64,000 bases of DNA from positions 124,001-188,000 of the forward strand of contig NZ_MTQD01000007.1 in assembly GCF_001974875.1 (NCBI RefSeq), written 5' to 3'. Made by a program: the position numbers and the translations under genes. Positions 35,134 through 47,511 of the stretch are shown piece after piece (the first letter of the stretch is position 1; every line of letters begins with the position of its first letter). The notes below the pieces were generated by a model. That model was not told the origin of the DNA and made no database searches. It worked only from the letters and a program-made list of their open reading frames with translations. Source of the DNA: Pseudoalteromonas sp. EB27. Lineage in GTDB: Bacteria > Pseudomonadota > Gammaproteobacteria > Enterobacterales > Alteromonadaceae.

Positions 35134-37195
35134 GACTTACATCCTCTAAATTAGCACTAAAAACCCAACTACTTTGTGCTGAAATTTCAACCATCGCATC
35201 TTCATTACTACTCACAGATGCATTATTTACACTTGATAAAACCATTTGCCACGGCGCATTAATAGGCGAAGGCGGCATTTGGCAAAAAACTGTTTTTTTA
35301 CTGGCATTAAATACCATCAGTAATGCATGATTGTTTTGCTTATCAAGTAAGCTATACATTAAAAACTGTCTGGTATCTTCATGCCAATGAGCGTCGGTCA
35401 TGGTTTTACCTTGTTCGGTAAACCACTTAACGGTAAAACGCTCGTCTATATCATCTAAAAATACACTGTGTTTGAACGCACTGTGCGCGCGTCTAATTTT
35501 TAAAGCATCATCAATAAATCGTGTTAGCGAATGATTAAGTTGAGAATCTTTCCAGGCAAGCCAGCTAGTGCGATTATTTTGGCAATAAGCATTGTTATTA
35601 CCCCCTTGAGAGTGCGCCATTTCGCTGCCAGCGGCAATCATGGGTACACCTTTTGAGAGTATCAAAGTAAGTAAAAAGTTCTTTTGTTGCTGCAAACGCA
35701 GTGCGTTTATTTTTGAGTCACTAGTAAAGCCTTCTACTCCACAGTTGAACGAATGATTTGCGCTGTGTCCATCTCTGCTTTGCTCACCATTAGCTTCGTT
35801 ATGCTTTTCCTCATAACTCACTAAATCGGCAAGCGTGAAACCATCATGACTCGTTATAAAGTTAATGCTATTAAGTGGTCCACGTTGGCTGTGCTCAAAA
35901 ATATCAAACGATCCATGCAAACGTTTTGCAACGTTGGCAATAATGCCCGTTTCACTTTGCCAAAAACGTCTAATTACATCGCGATATTGATCGTTCCATT
36001 CTCGCCATGGCGGCGGAAATGCACCCAACTGATAGCCACCAGGACCTATATCCCAAGGCTCACTTATTAACTTAACCTTATTAAGCACAGGGTCTTGAGC
36101 TACCACTTGTAAAAAAGTATGTGCAGAGCTAAAGCCTGCTTTTGAACGCCCTAAAATCGTCGCTAAATCAAACCTAAAACCATCAACCCCCATTACCTCA
36201 ACCCAATAACGAAGGCTATCAAGAACAAGTTGTAGTGTTTTAGGGTGATCAATATTTATAGTATTTCCACAGCCGGTATCGTTTATATATACATTAGGCT
36301 GACCCTCTACTGTGCGGTAATACGCTAAGTTATCAAAGCCTCTTAGCGATAATATTGGGCCATCGGCCCCTGCCTCTGCTGTATGGTTATAAACAACGTC
36401 TAAAATAACTTCTATGTCGGCAGCATGAAGCTCGCGCACCATTTGCTTAAACTCGTTTATATCGTCGTTTACCAAATAGTCTTTATGGGGGGTAAAAAAG
36501 TTAAGCGTGTTATAACCCCAATAGTTTTGCAGCCCTTTTCCTGTTAAAAATTGCTCACTAATAAAAGAATGAACAGGTAAAAGCTCAACTGCTGTAACGC
36601 CAAAGCTTTGTAAGTGCTCAATAAAGCTTGGGTGGCTTAACCCTAAAAACTTCCCTTGTAGAGATTTAGGTATTTTAGGATGACGACACGTTGTTCCCTT
36701 AACATGGCACTCGTAAATAACCGTGTTTGACCAAAGGTGGTTTGGCTTTTTATGCGCGAACAACGTAGGAGCAGCTACTTTTGATTTAGGTATATCAATC
36801 GCATTATTTACGGTGCTTTTAGTACCAATTGGCATTTGCCCATAATGGCGTTCACTCCATGTGAACTCACCAAACAAGTCCTTTGCATATGGATCTATAA
36901 GTAGCTTATTTTCGTTAAACAGTTGGCCATTTTTAGGGTTATATTCACCCTCGACTCTAAAACCATAAAGTGCGCCGGCGTTTAATGGCGAAATATGAAT
37001 ACTCCAAATGCCACCTTCGTTAATATTCATCGCCATTTTTAGGATTTCTGAATGGCCACTTTTATCAAACAAACACACATAAGCTTGGCTTGCACCTGGC
37101 GCATAAAGCGCGAAGTTAACTCCATTATTGATAACACTAGAGCCTAGCGGTTCTACATTACCGGGGGCTACATCAAATCGGTTACTCATCATCAA
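35126..37195 (-). CDS. glgX: Glycogen debranching enzyme (GH13, GlgX)
   Basis: A 689-residue isoamylase-type debranching enzyme that cuts alpha-1,6 branches left by GlgP. An N-terminal CBM48 domain (about 10-110, GSSVINNGVNFALYAPGA) precedes the GH13 barrel. Catalytic motifs are VDGFRFDLATILGR (nucleophile Asp), LISEPWDIGPGGYQLG (acid/base Glu) and FITSHDGFTLADLVSY (transition-state Asp). It overlaps glgB by 14 bases at its start and glgP by 8 bases at its end, an extreme compaction that suggests equal expression. Confidence 0.95.
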   Translation of the reverse strand: MMMSNRFDVAPGNVEPLGSSVINNGVNFALYAPGASQAYVCLFDKSGHSEILKMAMNINEGGIWSIHISPLNAGALYGFRVEGEYNPKNGQLFNENKLLIDPYAKDLFGEFTWSERHYGQMPIGTKSTVNNAIDIPKSKVAAPTLFAHKKPNHLWSNTVIYECHVKGTTCRHPKIPKSLQGKFLGLSHPSFIEHLQSFGVTAVELLPVHSFISEQFLTGKGLQNYWGYNTLNFFTPHKDYLVNDDINEFKQMVRELHAADIEVILDVVYNHTAEAGADGPILSLRGFDNLAYYRTVEGQPNVYINDTGCGNTINIDHPKTLQLVLDSLRYWVEVMGVDGFRFDLATILGRSKAGFSSAHTFLQVVAQDPVLNKVKLISEPWDIGPGGYQLGAFPPPWREWNDQYRDVIRRFWQSETGIIANVAKRLHGSFDIFEHSQRGPLNSINFITSHDGFTLADLVSYEEKHNEANGEQSRDGHSANHSFNCGVEGFTSDSKINALRLQQQKNFLLTLILSKGVPMIAAGSEMAHSQGGNNNAYCQNNRTSWLAWKDSQLNHSLTRFIDDALKIRRAHSAFKHSVFLDDIDERFTVKWFTEQGKTMTDAHWHEDTRQFLMYSLLDKQNNHALLMVFNASKKTVFCQMPPSPINAPWQMVLSSVNNASVSSNEDAMVEISAQSSWVFSANLEDVSHG

Positions 37196-39422
37196 CCTTT
37201 TGTAAGTAAATAGTTGTTAAGCCACCAATGGCAATTGAAATACTGTGTTTAAAGCCATGATTTGATTCATTTGTAGCGTGAACTATCTGCGATGAATCTT
37301 TAGTTACCTCAACGCCAGAGCCAAAAAACTGAGTATTGTCTGTATTTAAGATAACCTTGTAACGCCCTTTACTCGGTACGCCAATAACATAATTTTCATA
37401 TGACGCGGGGGTAAAATTAGCAATAACAACCACAAAGTCTTTTGCGTTTTTAGCATAGCGGACAAAACTTAAAATACTCTGCTGATTATTATTGTTATCT
37501 ATCCAGGTAAAGCCAGCCGCACTCGAATCTAACTCATACAACGCGGGTTGGTTTTTATAAACAGTATTTAGCGCTATTACGGTTTGCTTTATACCGTTAT
37601 GACTTTGGTGCTCAAGTAAATGCCAATCGATAGAATGATCGTGCCCCCACTCTTTTCTCTGAGCAATTTCACCGCCCATAAACAAGAGTTTTTTACCCGG
37701 GTGTGCCCACATAAATGCGTAGTAAGCGCGTAAATTTGCAAATTTCTGCCAATCATCGCCTGGCATTTTTTCAATTAACGAGCCTTTACCGTGTACTACT
37801 TCATCGTGGCTTAATGGCAATATATAGTTTTCGCTAAAAGCGTATACCATCGAAAAAGTCATTTCGTGATGATGATGCTGACGATAAAGAGGGTCGTGCT
37901 GCATGTAATGCAAACTATCGTTCATCCAACCCATATTCCACTTATAGCCAAAGCCTAAACCGTTGTGCTCAACACTTTGGGTGACACCCGGCCACGCTGT
38001 TGACTCCTCAGCCACCATCATAATGCCGGGGTTGTTTTTATAACTGCGCATATTGACTTGCTTTAGACACTCAATTGCACCTAAGTTTTCGCGCCCGCCA
38101 TAACAATTAGCAACCCACTCGCCTTCTTTTCGGCTGTAATCTAAATACAACATAGAGGCTACGGCATCTACACGCAGACCATCTAATCCAAATTGATGTA
38201 ACCAATACATAGCATTTGAAATCAAAAAGCTTTTAACTTCAGGGCGGTCGTAGTTATAAATGTAGGTATTCCAATCAGGATGAAAACCTTGGCGCTTATC
38301 GGCATGCTCATATAAATGAGTGCCATCAAATCGGTGCAAACCATGCGGATCACTAGGAAAATGCCCTGGTACCCAATCAAGTAAAATACCCAAATTCGCT
38401 TTATGGCACTGCTCTACAAAGTATTTAAAGCTGTTGTAGTCGCCAAAACGGCTAGTAGGAGCAAATAAACCAACAGGCTGATACCCCCACGAACCATCAA
38501 ACGGGTATTCACTTATTGGCATAAGTTGTAAGTGAGTAAAATTCATTTCAAGGGCGTAGCTAACGAGTTTGTCAGCAAGCTCTGTGTAACTTAAATAACG
38601 GTTGTTTTCAGCGCGTTGCCATGAGCCTAAATGCACTTCATAAATACTAATTGGCGCATCAATATGATTGCGTTTTTGCCTGTTTTGAAGTGCCTTTTCG
38701 CCAAGCTTTATAGGTTCCGGTTTATACTGAAGAACACTTGCAGTACCCGGTGCTTGTTGCATTTTAAAGGCATAGGGGTCGGCTTTTTCGAGTACTTCTC
38801 CACTTTGCGCGGTAATTGCAAATTTGTAGCACATGTCGGCTTTAAGACCCGGTACAAATAACTCCCATACACCACTTGCAGGATGAAAACGCATAAAGTG
38901 GCGATTAGCTTGCCAAAAATTAAACTCACCAATAATAGAAACACTTGCTGCATTGGGTGCCCATACACAAAAGCGCACACCCTCTACGTTTTGTTGAGTA
39001 CTAAAATGTGCACCAAAATGAGAGTAAGCATGTTCAAGGCTGCCTTCGTTAAATAAATACATTGCCTCTGCATCAAGTGTGCTTTCAAAACTATATTCAT
39101 CATAAAAGGTAGTGCTGCTATTTGTGTACTTAGCAATGCATTGATAAGGCGCGGTGGGTAGAGCATCAACTTTAGCTATAAATAAGTCACTTTGTTGGTA
39201 GCGCTGCGCCTCAATGCTTTTATTATTTAATGTAACACTTACGTTTATTGCACAAGGTAAGTAAAGACGGATTTCAACTTCGGCATCTGTTTTATGTGCC
39301 CCTAAAAAGCTAAATGGGTCTTTAAATCGTCCTGTATTTAATGCATGTACTTGTGCATCATAGCTATTTTCTTCTACTGAGCTGTCCTGTGCTGACGATT
39401 TTTTATTAATTGTACTGCTCAT
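37182..39422 (-). CDS. glgB: 1,4-alpha-glucan branching enzyme
   Basis: A 746-residue GH13 branching enzyme with two N-terminal beta-sandwich regions: residues about 25-130 (RFKDPFSFLGAHKT) and about 130-245 (SHFGAHFSTQ, VRFCVWAPNAASVSIIGEFN). The catalytic barrel shows DGLRVDAVASMLYLDY (nucleophile), MMVAEESTAWPGV (acid/base) and PLSHDEVVHGKGSL. It introduces alpha-1,6 branches into the product of GlgA. It begins directly after the malQ stop (TAA then ATG) and overlaps glgX by 14 bases. Confidence 0.96.
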   Translation of the reverse strand: MSSTINKKSSAQDSSVEENSYDAQVHALNTGRFKDPFSFLGAHKTDAEVEIRLYLPCAINVSVTLNNKSIEAQRYQQSDLFIAKVDALPTAPYQCIAKYTNSSTTFYDEYSFESTLDAEAMYLFNEGSLEHAYSHFGAHFSTQQNVEGVRFCVWAPNAASVSIIGEFNFWQANRHFMRFHPASGVWELFVPGLKADMCYKFAITAQSGEVLEKADPYAFKMQQAPGTASVLQYKPEPIKLGEKALQNRQKRNHIDAPISIYEVHLGSWQRAENNRYLSYTELADKLVSYALEMNFTHLQLMPISEYPFDGSWGYQPVGLFAPTSRFGDYNSFKYFVEQCHKANLGILLDWVPGHFPSDPHGLHRFDGTHLYEHADKRQGFHPDWNTYIYNYDRPEVKSFLISNAMYWLHQFGLDGLRVDAVASMLYLDYSRKEGEWVANCYGGRENLGAIECLKQVNMRSYKNNPGIMMVAEESTAWPGVTQSVEHNGLGFGYKWNMGWMNDSLHYMQHDPLYRQHHHHEMTFSMVYAFSENYILPLSHDEVVHGKGSLIEKMPGDDWQKFANLRAYYAFMWAHPGKKLLFMGGEIAQRKEWGHDHSIDWHLLEHQSHNGIKQTVIALNTVYKNQPALYELDSSAAGFTWIDNNNNQQSILSFVRYAKNAKDFVVVIANFTPASYENYVIGVPSKGRYKVILNTDNTQFFGSGVEVTKDSSQIVHATNESNHGFKHSISIAIGGLTTIYLQKVDDE

Positions 39423-41417
39423 TTAACTTTTCCTTATTGAATCGATAGCAGCTAAAAGTGAGCCATTTTTAGTAAATATTTCTTCACTGGTATGCGTTAA
39501 TACACGTCGCCAATTAGGATATTCTTTATCTGTCCCGGGGATATTAACCGGGTATTTCTGCTCATCTAAATCGTCTATTTGAATTGCAAATAGACGCGAT
39601 TGAGAACCTGCCAAACACAATGCTAGTGCGTTATATACTTCGACTGAATTACTATCTAATAAAAGCTCGGTCGTATTGGTATGGCGATTAATAAATCGGA
39701 GTATCCTATGCTGCTCTTCTATTCGTTGTTGCTTTAATTGCTCGTATTCACTGCAAGTTATAAGCTTGTATTGTTGCTTAATATTTAAATCAGCATGCTG
39801 CCACCAACCTGTAAAAGGAGGTACATCATGATTGGCTATCATTAACAAACACTGTGCTGCTAGCTCATCTGTCGCTAAAAACTCTCCACTGTGTTGTTTT
39901 TCAAAATAAAATAAGCTGTTAGAAAATATACCGCTTGAAGCTAGAGCCTGCCTTACCTCTGGCGGCACAACGCCTAAATCTTCTCCAATAACAATACTCT
40001 GATTAATATGTGATTCAATTTTTAAAATGGCGAGTAAGTGCTCAAACGGGTAGTAAACATAACAGCCACCTTGTTCGCCATTATTTTCAAAGCACCACCA
40101 TAAGCGCCTAATAGCCATTACGTGGTCAATTCTAAGTCCACCTACATTTTGCATGTTTGCGCGAATGAGCGAGCGATAATATTGGTAGTGATTATTACTA
40201 AGACTTCGAGGATTTAGTGCTGGAAGCCCCCAATTTTGGCCAGCTTCGGCCCATGGATCAGGTGGAGCACCTACACTTGCACCTTGGCTAAACAGTGGCT
40301 TTTGATTTTTAAATTCAGCCCCATCACCCGCACAGCCAACGGCTAAGTCGTTAATTAAGCCAATTGCCATACCTAGCTCTGCACAACTTTTTTGACACAA
40401 TGCCAATTGCATATGCGCTTGCCACTGCAAGTAATAATCAAATGTTAAGTTATCTGATTCGAGGGTCTTTAACGTAGTTGAATGAGTATCATAAAAATCT
40501 GTAAATGCACGGCGACGCTCATCACTTGCCGTTAATTCAAACTGATTATAAAGCGCCTCAAATAACGCATACTTTATACGGCTTACATTTTCATAATCTA
40601 TAAATTGATCATTACTTTTTATAAGTGTAATTACATCGTCTCGTTGCATGAGGTCATGCAACGCTGCGTTATTTTGTGCGTCTTCGCTTAATACTATAGA
40701 AATATAAAGAGGGTTTAATAAAGCGCGACTATTAGGACTATAAGGGCTGGCGCGTTCTGGCATATCTGCAAATAACAAATGCAGTGGATTAAGTAATATA
40801 TAATCCATATTTTGCGAGCTACATAATTTTGTAAGCGTTAGTAAATCGTCAAAGTCGCCAATACCTAAATGCGCTTTATTTTTTAATGTGTAAAGCTGAA
40901 TAGATAACCCAGTGCGCTTTTTGTCTTCAACTTGGTAAACTTGCTCAGGCACATACCAAAGTTGCGTAATTGCATGCTGCTCACCTACTTGAACGTTAGC
41001 GTCATGATAGCCAATTGGCATCGTTTTTAAAGGCAGTGCAAGCTCAACATAGCGAACGCCATGTAAGTAATATTCACCTGTAACCGCCAAATTATAAAGA
41101 TTTTCAAGAGCTATATTCATCCCAAGAGAAGGGACATTAATATTAGCGGCTAAATACTGCTGACGTTCATCTATACGAAGCTTTAACACACATGCTTTTT
41201 GCTCAACTAAACTCACACTGGGTACTAAATCCAGCCAAAGCGATGCATCTAAATCATAAGTGAGTTGAGTTATTTCAGCTTCGTTATTTGTATCAACACC
41301 ACAACATTGCAAAGCACGTTTACGCGTGTCTTCGCTAAAAAACACTTGTTCACCTGTATACTTAGTGAATTCAAAGCCAATACCATGCAGGTAAAACAAC
41401 TGCGAGAGAGCATCCAT
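39423..41417 (-). CDS. malQ: 4-alpha-glucanotransferase (amylomaltase)
   Basis: A 664-residue GH77 enzyme that rearranges maltodextrins, producing chains long enough for GlgP. Motifs are GLRIDHVMAIRRLWWCF (nucleophile Asp), VIGEDLGVVPPEVRQAL (acid/base Glu) and IANHDVPPFTGWW. An N-terminal extension of about 140 residues is present, as in E. coli MalQ. Being the second gene of a glycogen operon instead of a mal operon implies it serves glycogen turnover here. It begins 9 bp after the CBM48 gene and abuts glgB. Confidence 0.95.
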   Translation of the reverse strand: MDALSQLFYLHGIGFEFTKYTGEQVFFSEDTRKRALQCCGVDTNNEAEITQLTYDLDASLWLDLVPSVSLVEQKACVLKLRIDERQQYLAANINVPSLGMNIALENLYNLAVTGEYYLHGVRYVELALPLKTMPIGYHDANVQVGEQHAITQLWYVPEQVYQVEDKKRTGLSIQLYTLKNKAHLGIGDFDDLLTLTKLCSSQNMDYILLNPLHLLFADMPERASPYSPNSRALLNPLYISIVLSEDAQNNAALHDLMQRDDVITLIKSNDQFIDYENVSRIKYALFEALYNQFELTASDERRRAFTDFYDTHSTTLKTLESDNLTFDYYLQWQAHMQLALCQKSCAELGMAIGLINDLAVGCAGDGAEFKNQKPLFSQGASVGAPPDPWAEAGQNWGLPALNPRSLSNNHYQYYRSLIRANMQNVGGLRIDHVMAIRRLWWCFENNGEQGGCYVYYPFEHLLAILKIESHINQSIVIGEDLGVVPPEVRQALASSGIFSNSLFYFEKQHSGEFLATDELAAQCLLMIANHDVPPFTGWWQHADLNIKQQYKLITCSEYEQLKQQRIEEQHRILRFINRHTNTTELLLDSNSVEVYNALALCLAGSQSRLFAIQIDDLDEQKYPVNIPGTDKEYPNWRRVLTHTSEEIFTKNGSLLAAIDSIRKS

Positions 41418-41426
41418 TGAATCGCC

Positions 41427-41729
41427 TTAATTAGTGCGTTGAGTATTTACTATGCTATTTTCTGTGCCAAATGTATTGCCGATATAACCGTCAGCTTGGT
41501 GGTCGTTATCCCAAATGTCTCCATTTATTAAATAACGAAAGTGAAATTGTTTATCGATAGGTAAGCGTTGCTTAAATCTAAACACACCTTGTTTTTTATT
41601 AAGCTTCATTGGCACAGGTTGCCAATCATTAAATTCACCTAGTAAGCAAACTTCTTCAGCCTCAGGATGAGAGAATTCAAAGGTTACTTCAGCTTCATCT
41701 TTTGTTTTAAAAAAACGTTTATTCAACAT
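41427..41729 (-). CDS. Stand-alone CBM48 (isoamylase N-terminal-like) glycogen-binding protein
   Basis: A 100-residue protein made of a single CBM48 domain: VTFEFSHPEAEEVCLLGEFNDW, then RFKQRLPIDKQFHFRYLING. This is the glycogen-binding fold seen in AMPK beta and at the front of GlgB and GlgX, but here without an enzyme. It may tether enzymes to the granule or act as a regulator. I chose the ATG at 41729 since GGAG sits 6 bases ahead; an in-frame TTG lies upstream at 41741. It is the first gene of the operon, so the promoter should be just upstream, around 41740-41850. Confidence 0.85.
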   Translation of the reverse strand: MLNKRFFKTKDEAEVTFEFSHPEAEEVCLLGEFNDWQPVPMKLNKKQGVFRFKQRLPIDKQFHFRYLINGDIWDNDHQADGYIGNTFGTENSIVNTQRTN

Positions 41730-42112
41730 AGCAGGCTCCAACTAAACCAAAAAGGGTACTTAATCTTTGCCACAGGCCATACAACTAAACAAAAAGGCGA
41801 TGTGGATTCCATTCAAAATCATTAAACACGTTTTAAGTTAACCAAAACTTTATTTACGCATTATTACAGTGCAACAATTCATTTTTTCTGCACCTAAAAA
41901 GTGCGGTTAGTATATAAACAATCTTTTTTAAAAAGCTCATTAGTACAGAGCAATATTTGAACCAACTAAGCGTACATCACATATTATTTATTTAACTGAA
42001 TTTAACGTGAAATAATCCAAAAGTATTGCCTAAATTTATAAAACCCTTTTGTTATGTACTTTCATCAGTGATAATACACAGCATCTTAATACTCTGAAAT
42101 ATCATAATTTTC
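41730..42112. other. Divergent intergenic region: glycogen operon promoter
   Basis: About 380 bp with no gene. It must hold the promoters of the seven-gene operon (leftwards) and of the beta-propeller gene (rightwards). A GCAC CTAAAAA GTGC hairpin lies near 41891-41905. No operator was recognised. Confidence 0.45.
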
Positions 42113-43057
42113 ATGTTGAAAAAAAGCATTTTAATAACTATAGCAATCGCCTTTTTAATAATAGCCACACTTGTTGGTTCTTCAATCTATACCCTTTATA
42201 GTAAAAAAGAAATCTCAGTTGATCCTAAATTAAAAGAAATCTCAGGTATTGAATTTGATAAACAAAAACGTTTATGGGCGATAAACGACGGAGGCAATGA
42301 ACCCAAGCTTTACCGCCTTAATCAAGATGGCTCTATCGCCAAAGAAATACTAGTTGAAAACGCTAAAAATATTGACTGGGAAGATATGACCCAAAATAAA
42401 TTTGGGCACTTTTTTCTAGGGGATTTTGGCAATAACAAAAACGACCGTAGATGGCTCACTATTTATAAAATAGAAAACCCGATAGATATAAAAACAGATA
42501 CAACCCAAGCCGAAATAATCAAGTTCACCTACCCCGAAATGGATGGCAGTCCAATAAAACCTAATAACCGTAATTTTGATTTAGAGGCATTTGTAGCACT
42601 AGGTCGTCACTTATATTTATTTACCAAAAACCGTACTGAGCCTTTCGATGGTATTACTAAAGTGTATAAAGTAGGCGATCATGCGGCTAATTTTAAGGCT
42701 GAGTTAATCGACTCTTTTAAAACATGTACCACGCTTGAAAAACTATGCTGGATAACCTCTGCAGCGCTTAGCCCTGATCGTAAAAAATTAGTCTTACTTG
42801 ATTCAACCAGTCTTTGGTTATTTGAAAACTTTGAAGGTGATAAATTTTTCTCTGGTGATGTTTCAAAAATAGATTTAGGAATTGTTACACAAAAAGAAGC
42901 GGTCACCTTTTTTGATGACAACACCATTGTATTTACAGATGAAGAGTTTAAAGGAATTGGCGGTAATGCTTATTTTATAAAATTAGATGAAGCAACCAAA
43001 GAAGTGATTAAAAGAGCAAAAACAACACCTATCACAATCAATGCAGCAACAAAGTAA
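42113..43057 (+). CDS. Membrane-anchored beta-propeller-like protein (SdiA-regulated/YjiK-like)
   Basis: A 314-residue protein with one N-terminal membrane anchor (about 5-27, ILITIAIAFLIIATLVG) and the rest outside the cytoplasm. Repeated strand patterns suggest a beta-propeller: LKEISGIEFDKQKRLWAIND, IDWEDMTQNKFGHFFLGDFG, TSAALSPDRKKLVLLDSTS. The phrase with EISGIE and ending in NIDWEDM resembles SdiA-regulated (YjiK) and esterase-like propeller proteins, whose role is unknown. It converges with the AsnC gene and stands alone. Confidence 0.6.
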   Translation: MLKKSILITIAIAFLIIATLVGSSIYTLYSKKEISVDPKLKEISGIEFDKQKRLWAINDGGNEPKLYRLNQDGSIAKEILVENAKNIDWEDMTQNKFGHFFLGDFGNNKNDRRWLTIYKIENPIDIKTDTTQAEIIKFTYPEMDGSPIKPNNRNFDLEAFVALGRHLYLFTKNRTEPFDGITKVYKVGDHAANFKAELIDSFKTCTTLEKLCWITSAALSPDRKKLVLLDSTSLWLFENFEGDKFFSGDVSKIDLGIVTQKEAVTFFDDNTIVFTDEEFKGIGGNAYFIKLDEATKEVIKRAKTTPITINAATK

Positions 43058-43086
43058 TTTGCTGCTGGGATCATAAATGCTCTGGT

Positions 43087-43515
43087 TCATCGCTTAAATT
43101 TAGTCTCTAAAATAACCGATGACGTTGTGCGCTCTACTCCATTAAGATTTCCTATATCGTCAAGTAAATGGCTTAATTGCTCTAAATTTTGAGCCTGTAC
43201 CACAGCAATTAAGTCAAACTCACCACTTATGGCATAGAGCTGCGAAATTGCATCAATTTGCTTAAGCTCAATATTTGTTTTAGTTGTTAATTTTTGCTTA
43301 ACTTTAATAGACACATGAGCTGATACCATTTTACTGAGGTAGTCATCTCCATAATCTACGCTATACCCTTTAATTACACCCGTTTCTTCTAATTTAAGCA
43401 TACGGCTTTGTACCGTTGAACGAGATAAATCAAGCATGCGAGCAAGGTCTGAAATACTGGCTCTTGCGTTTGTTTTTAATACAGATAGTAGCTTTTCATC
43501 TTGTGGTGTTATCAT
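43087..43515 (-). CDS. Lrp/AsnC-family transcriptional regulator
   Basis: A 142-residue Lrp/AsnC regulator: a winged helix-turn-helix (ISDLARMLDLSRSTVQSRMLKLE, positions 20-42 roughly) followed by a RAM effector domain (VSAHVSIKVKQ, ISGEFDLIAVVQAQNLEQLS). These proteins usually sense an amino acid. It diverges from the arginine succinyltransferase cluster with about 195 bp between the starts, so it is a good candidate for controlling arginine use. Which amino acid it binds is not visible. Confidence 0.9.
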   Translation of the reverse strand: MITPQDEKLLSVLKTNARASISDLARMLDLSRSTVQSRMLKLEETGVIKGYSVDYGDDYLSKMVSAHVSIKVKQKLTTKTNIELKQIDAISQLYAISGEFDLIAVVQAQNLEQLSHLLDDIGNLNGVERTTSSVILETKFKR

Positions 43516-43701
43516 AATGCTTATTTATTTCGTCATTTTGACTTTTATTTTAATCATTTTTCACAAAATAGCACTGCAATTTTAACAGCTAACCTTCGAT
43601 AATGACGCCCTACAAGAAATAATAACGTGTTTGCTGAAGAATAAAGGCTATATTCTTCTTTGATTTAGCAACTAATCTTTTATCTAAGCCCTTCAATTTA
43701 G

Positions 43702-44916
<1,215 letters not shown>

Positions 44917-44928
44917 TATAGTTTAAAT

Positions 44929-44950
44929 TAGCACGCCTACTGGCGTGCTA
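44929..44950 (+). other. Intra-operon stem-loop between astC and astA
   Basis: TAGCACGCC and GGCGTGCTA pair perfectly around a TACT loop. It is followed by ATTGGAGC, not by a T tract, so it is unlikely to terminate; it may stabilise the astC end or affect astA translation, since the astA ribosome-binding site (GGAG) comes 3 bases later. Confidence 0.65.
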
Positions 44951-44966
44951 TTGGAGCAAGCAATAA

Positions 44967-46001
44967 ATGCAAGTATTACGTCCTATTACTGCCAATGATT
45001 TTGAAGCGCTTAAACAAATAGCAATTGAGTCAGGCCATGGGTTTACCTCTTTGCCTGTGGACGATGCACAGCTTAAAGAAAAAATTGAACGTACTGAAAA
45101 AAGCTTTGCCAAAAACATTAACCAGCCACTTGATGAAAGCTATTTATTTGTTTTAGAAGACAGCGAAACAGGTGACGTTATTGGTACAACCGCTATAGAA
45201 GCTGCGGTAGGTTTATCGGTGCCTTTATATCATTATCATTTAGGTAAAACAGTACACCACTCACCTACTTTAAATGTATATAACACCGTTGATATTTTAA
45301 GCATGTGTAACGACTACACAGGCTGCTCTGAAATATGCACATTATTTTTGCGCGAAAATAGTCGTCAAGGCCTAACGGGTCGATTTTTATCGCGTTCACG
45401 CTTTTTGTTTATGGCTCAGCATAGCGAGCGTTTCGCCGATACTGTTATCGCAGAAATGCGCGGTGTTAGCGACGAAGACGGCCATTCTCCTTTTTGGCAA
45501 TGGCTGCAAGAACACTTTTTTAGTATCGAATTTCCAGAAGCGGATCACTTAGTGGGCTTAGGCGATAAGGTATTTATTAGCGAGTTAATGCCTAAATACC
45601 CTATTTATGTGAACTTGCTTAGCAAAAAAGCCCAAGCTGTTATTGGCCATGTCCATGAAAAAACAAAACCTGCGCTAAAATTATTAGAAAAAGAAGGTTT
45701 TGAGCACAGAGGCTACGTTGACTTATTTGACGCAGGCCCAACGGTTGAAGCAAAGCTTGGTAATATTCGCAGCATTCGCGACTCTCAAGTTTGCCCTATT
45801 ACTATTGGTGAGCTTGATCACATATCACAAAATAGCTCAGATACGCTGGCTGTATGTAATCAAGGCGTAAGTGGCTTTAGAGCAACATTTACCAAAGACG
45901 CACATTACAATCATGCGAAACATACTCTCGTCATTAGCCAAGATGTGGCTAAGGCGCTTAATTTAAGCCAAGGAGACGCAGCGCGATTTTTCCGCCTGTA
46001 A
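44967..46001 (+). CDS. astA: Arginine N-succinyltransferase
   Basis: A 344-residue AstA-family GNAT-like enzyme that transfers succinyl from succinyl-CoA to arginine, the first step of the AST pathway. Family motifs include LRPITANDFEALKQIAIESG at the start, LYHYHLGKTVHHS, VDILSMCNDYTGCSEICTLF and RSRFLFMAQH, with FSVGF-like pieces absent as expected. The second half has ISELMPKYPIYVNLLSKKAQ and GYVDLFDAGPTVEA. GGAG precedes the ATG. The gene lies 50 bp after astC and 7 bp before astD. Confidence 0.95.
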   Translation: MQVLRPITANDFEALKQIAIESGHGFTSLPVDDAQLKEKIERTEKSFAKNINQPLDESYLFVLEDSETGDVIGTTAIEAAVGLSVPLYHYHLGKTVHHSPTLNVYNTVDILSMCNDYTGCSEICTLFLRENSRQGLTGRFLSRSRFLFMAQHSERFADTVIAEMRGVSDEDGHSPFWQWLQEHFFSIEFPEADHLVGLGDKVFISELMPKYPIYVNLLSKKAQAVIGHVHEKTKPALKLLEKEGFEHRGYVDLFDAGPTVEAKLGNIRSIRDSQVCPITIGELDHISQNSSDTLAVCNQGVSGFRATFTKDAHYNHAKHTLVISQDVAKALNLSQGDAARFFRL

Positions 46002-46005
46002 ATAA

Positions 46006-47475
<1,470 letters not shown>

Positions 47476-47511
47476 GCAATAAAACCAAATTTTAAGATTT
47501 AAGGATTTGAT

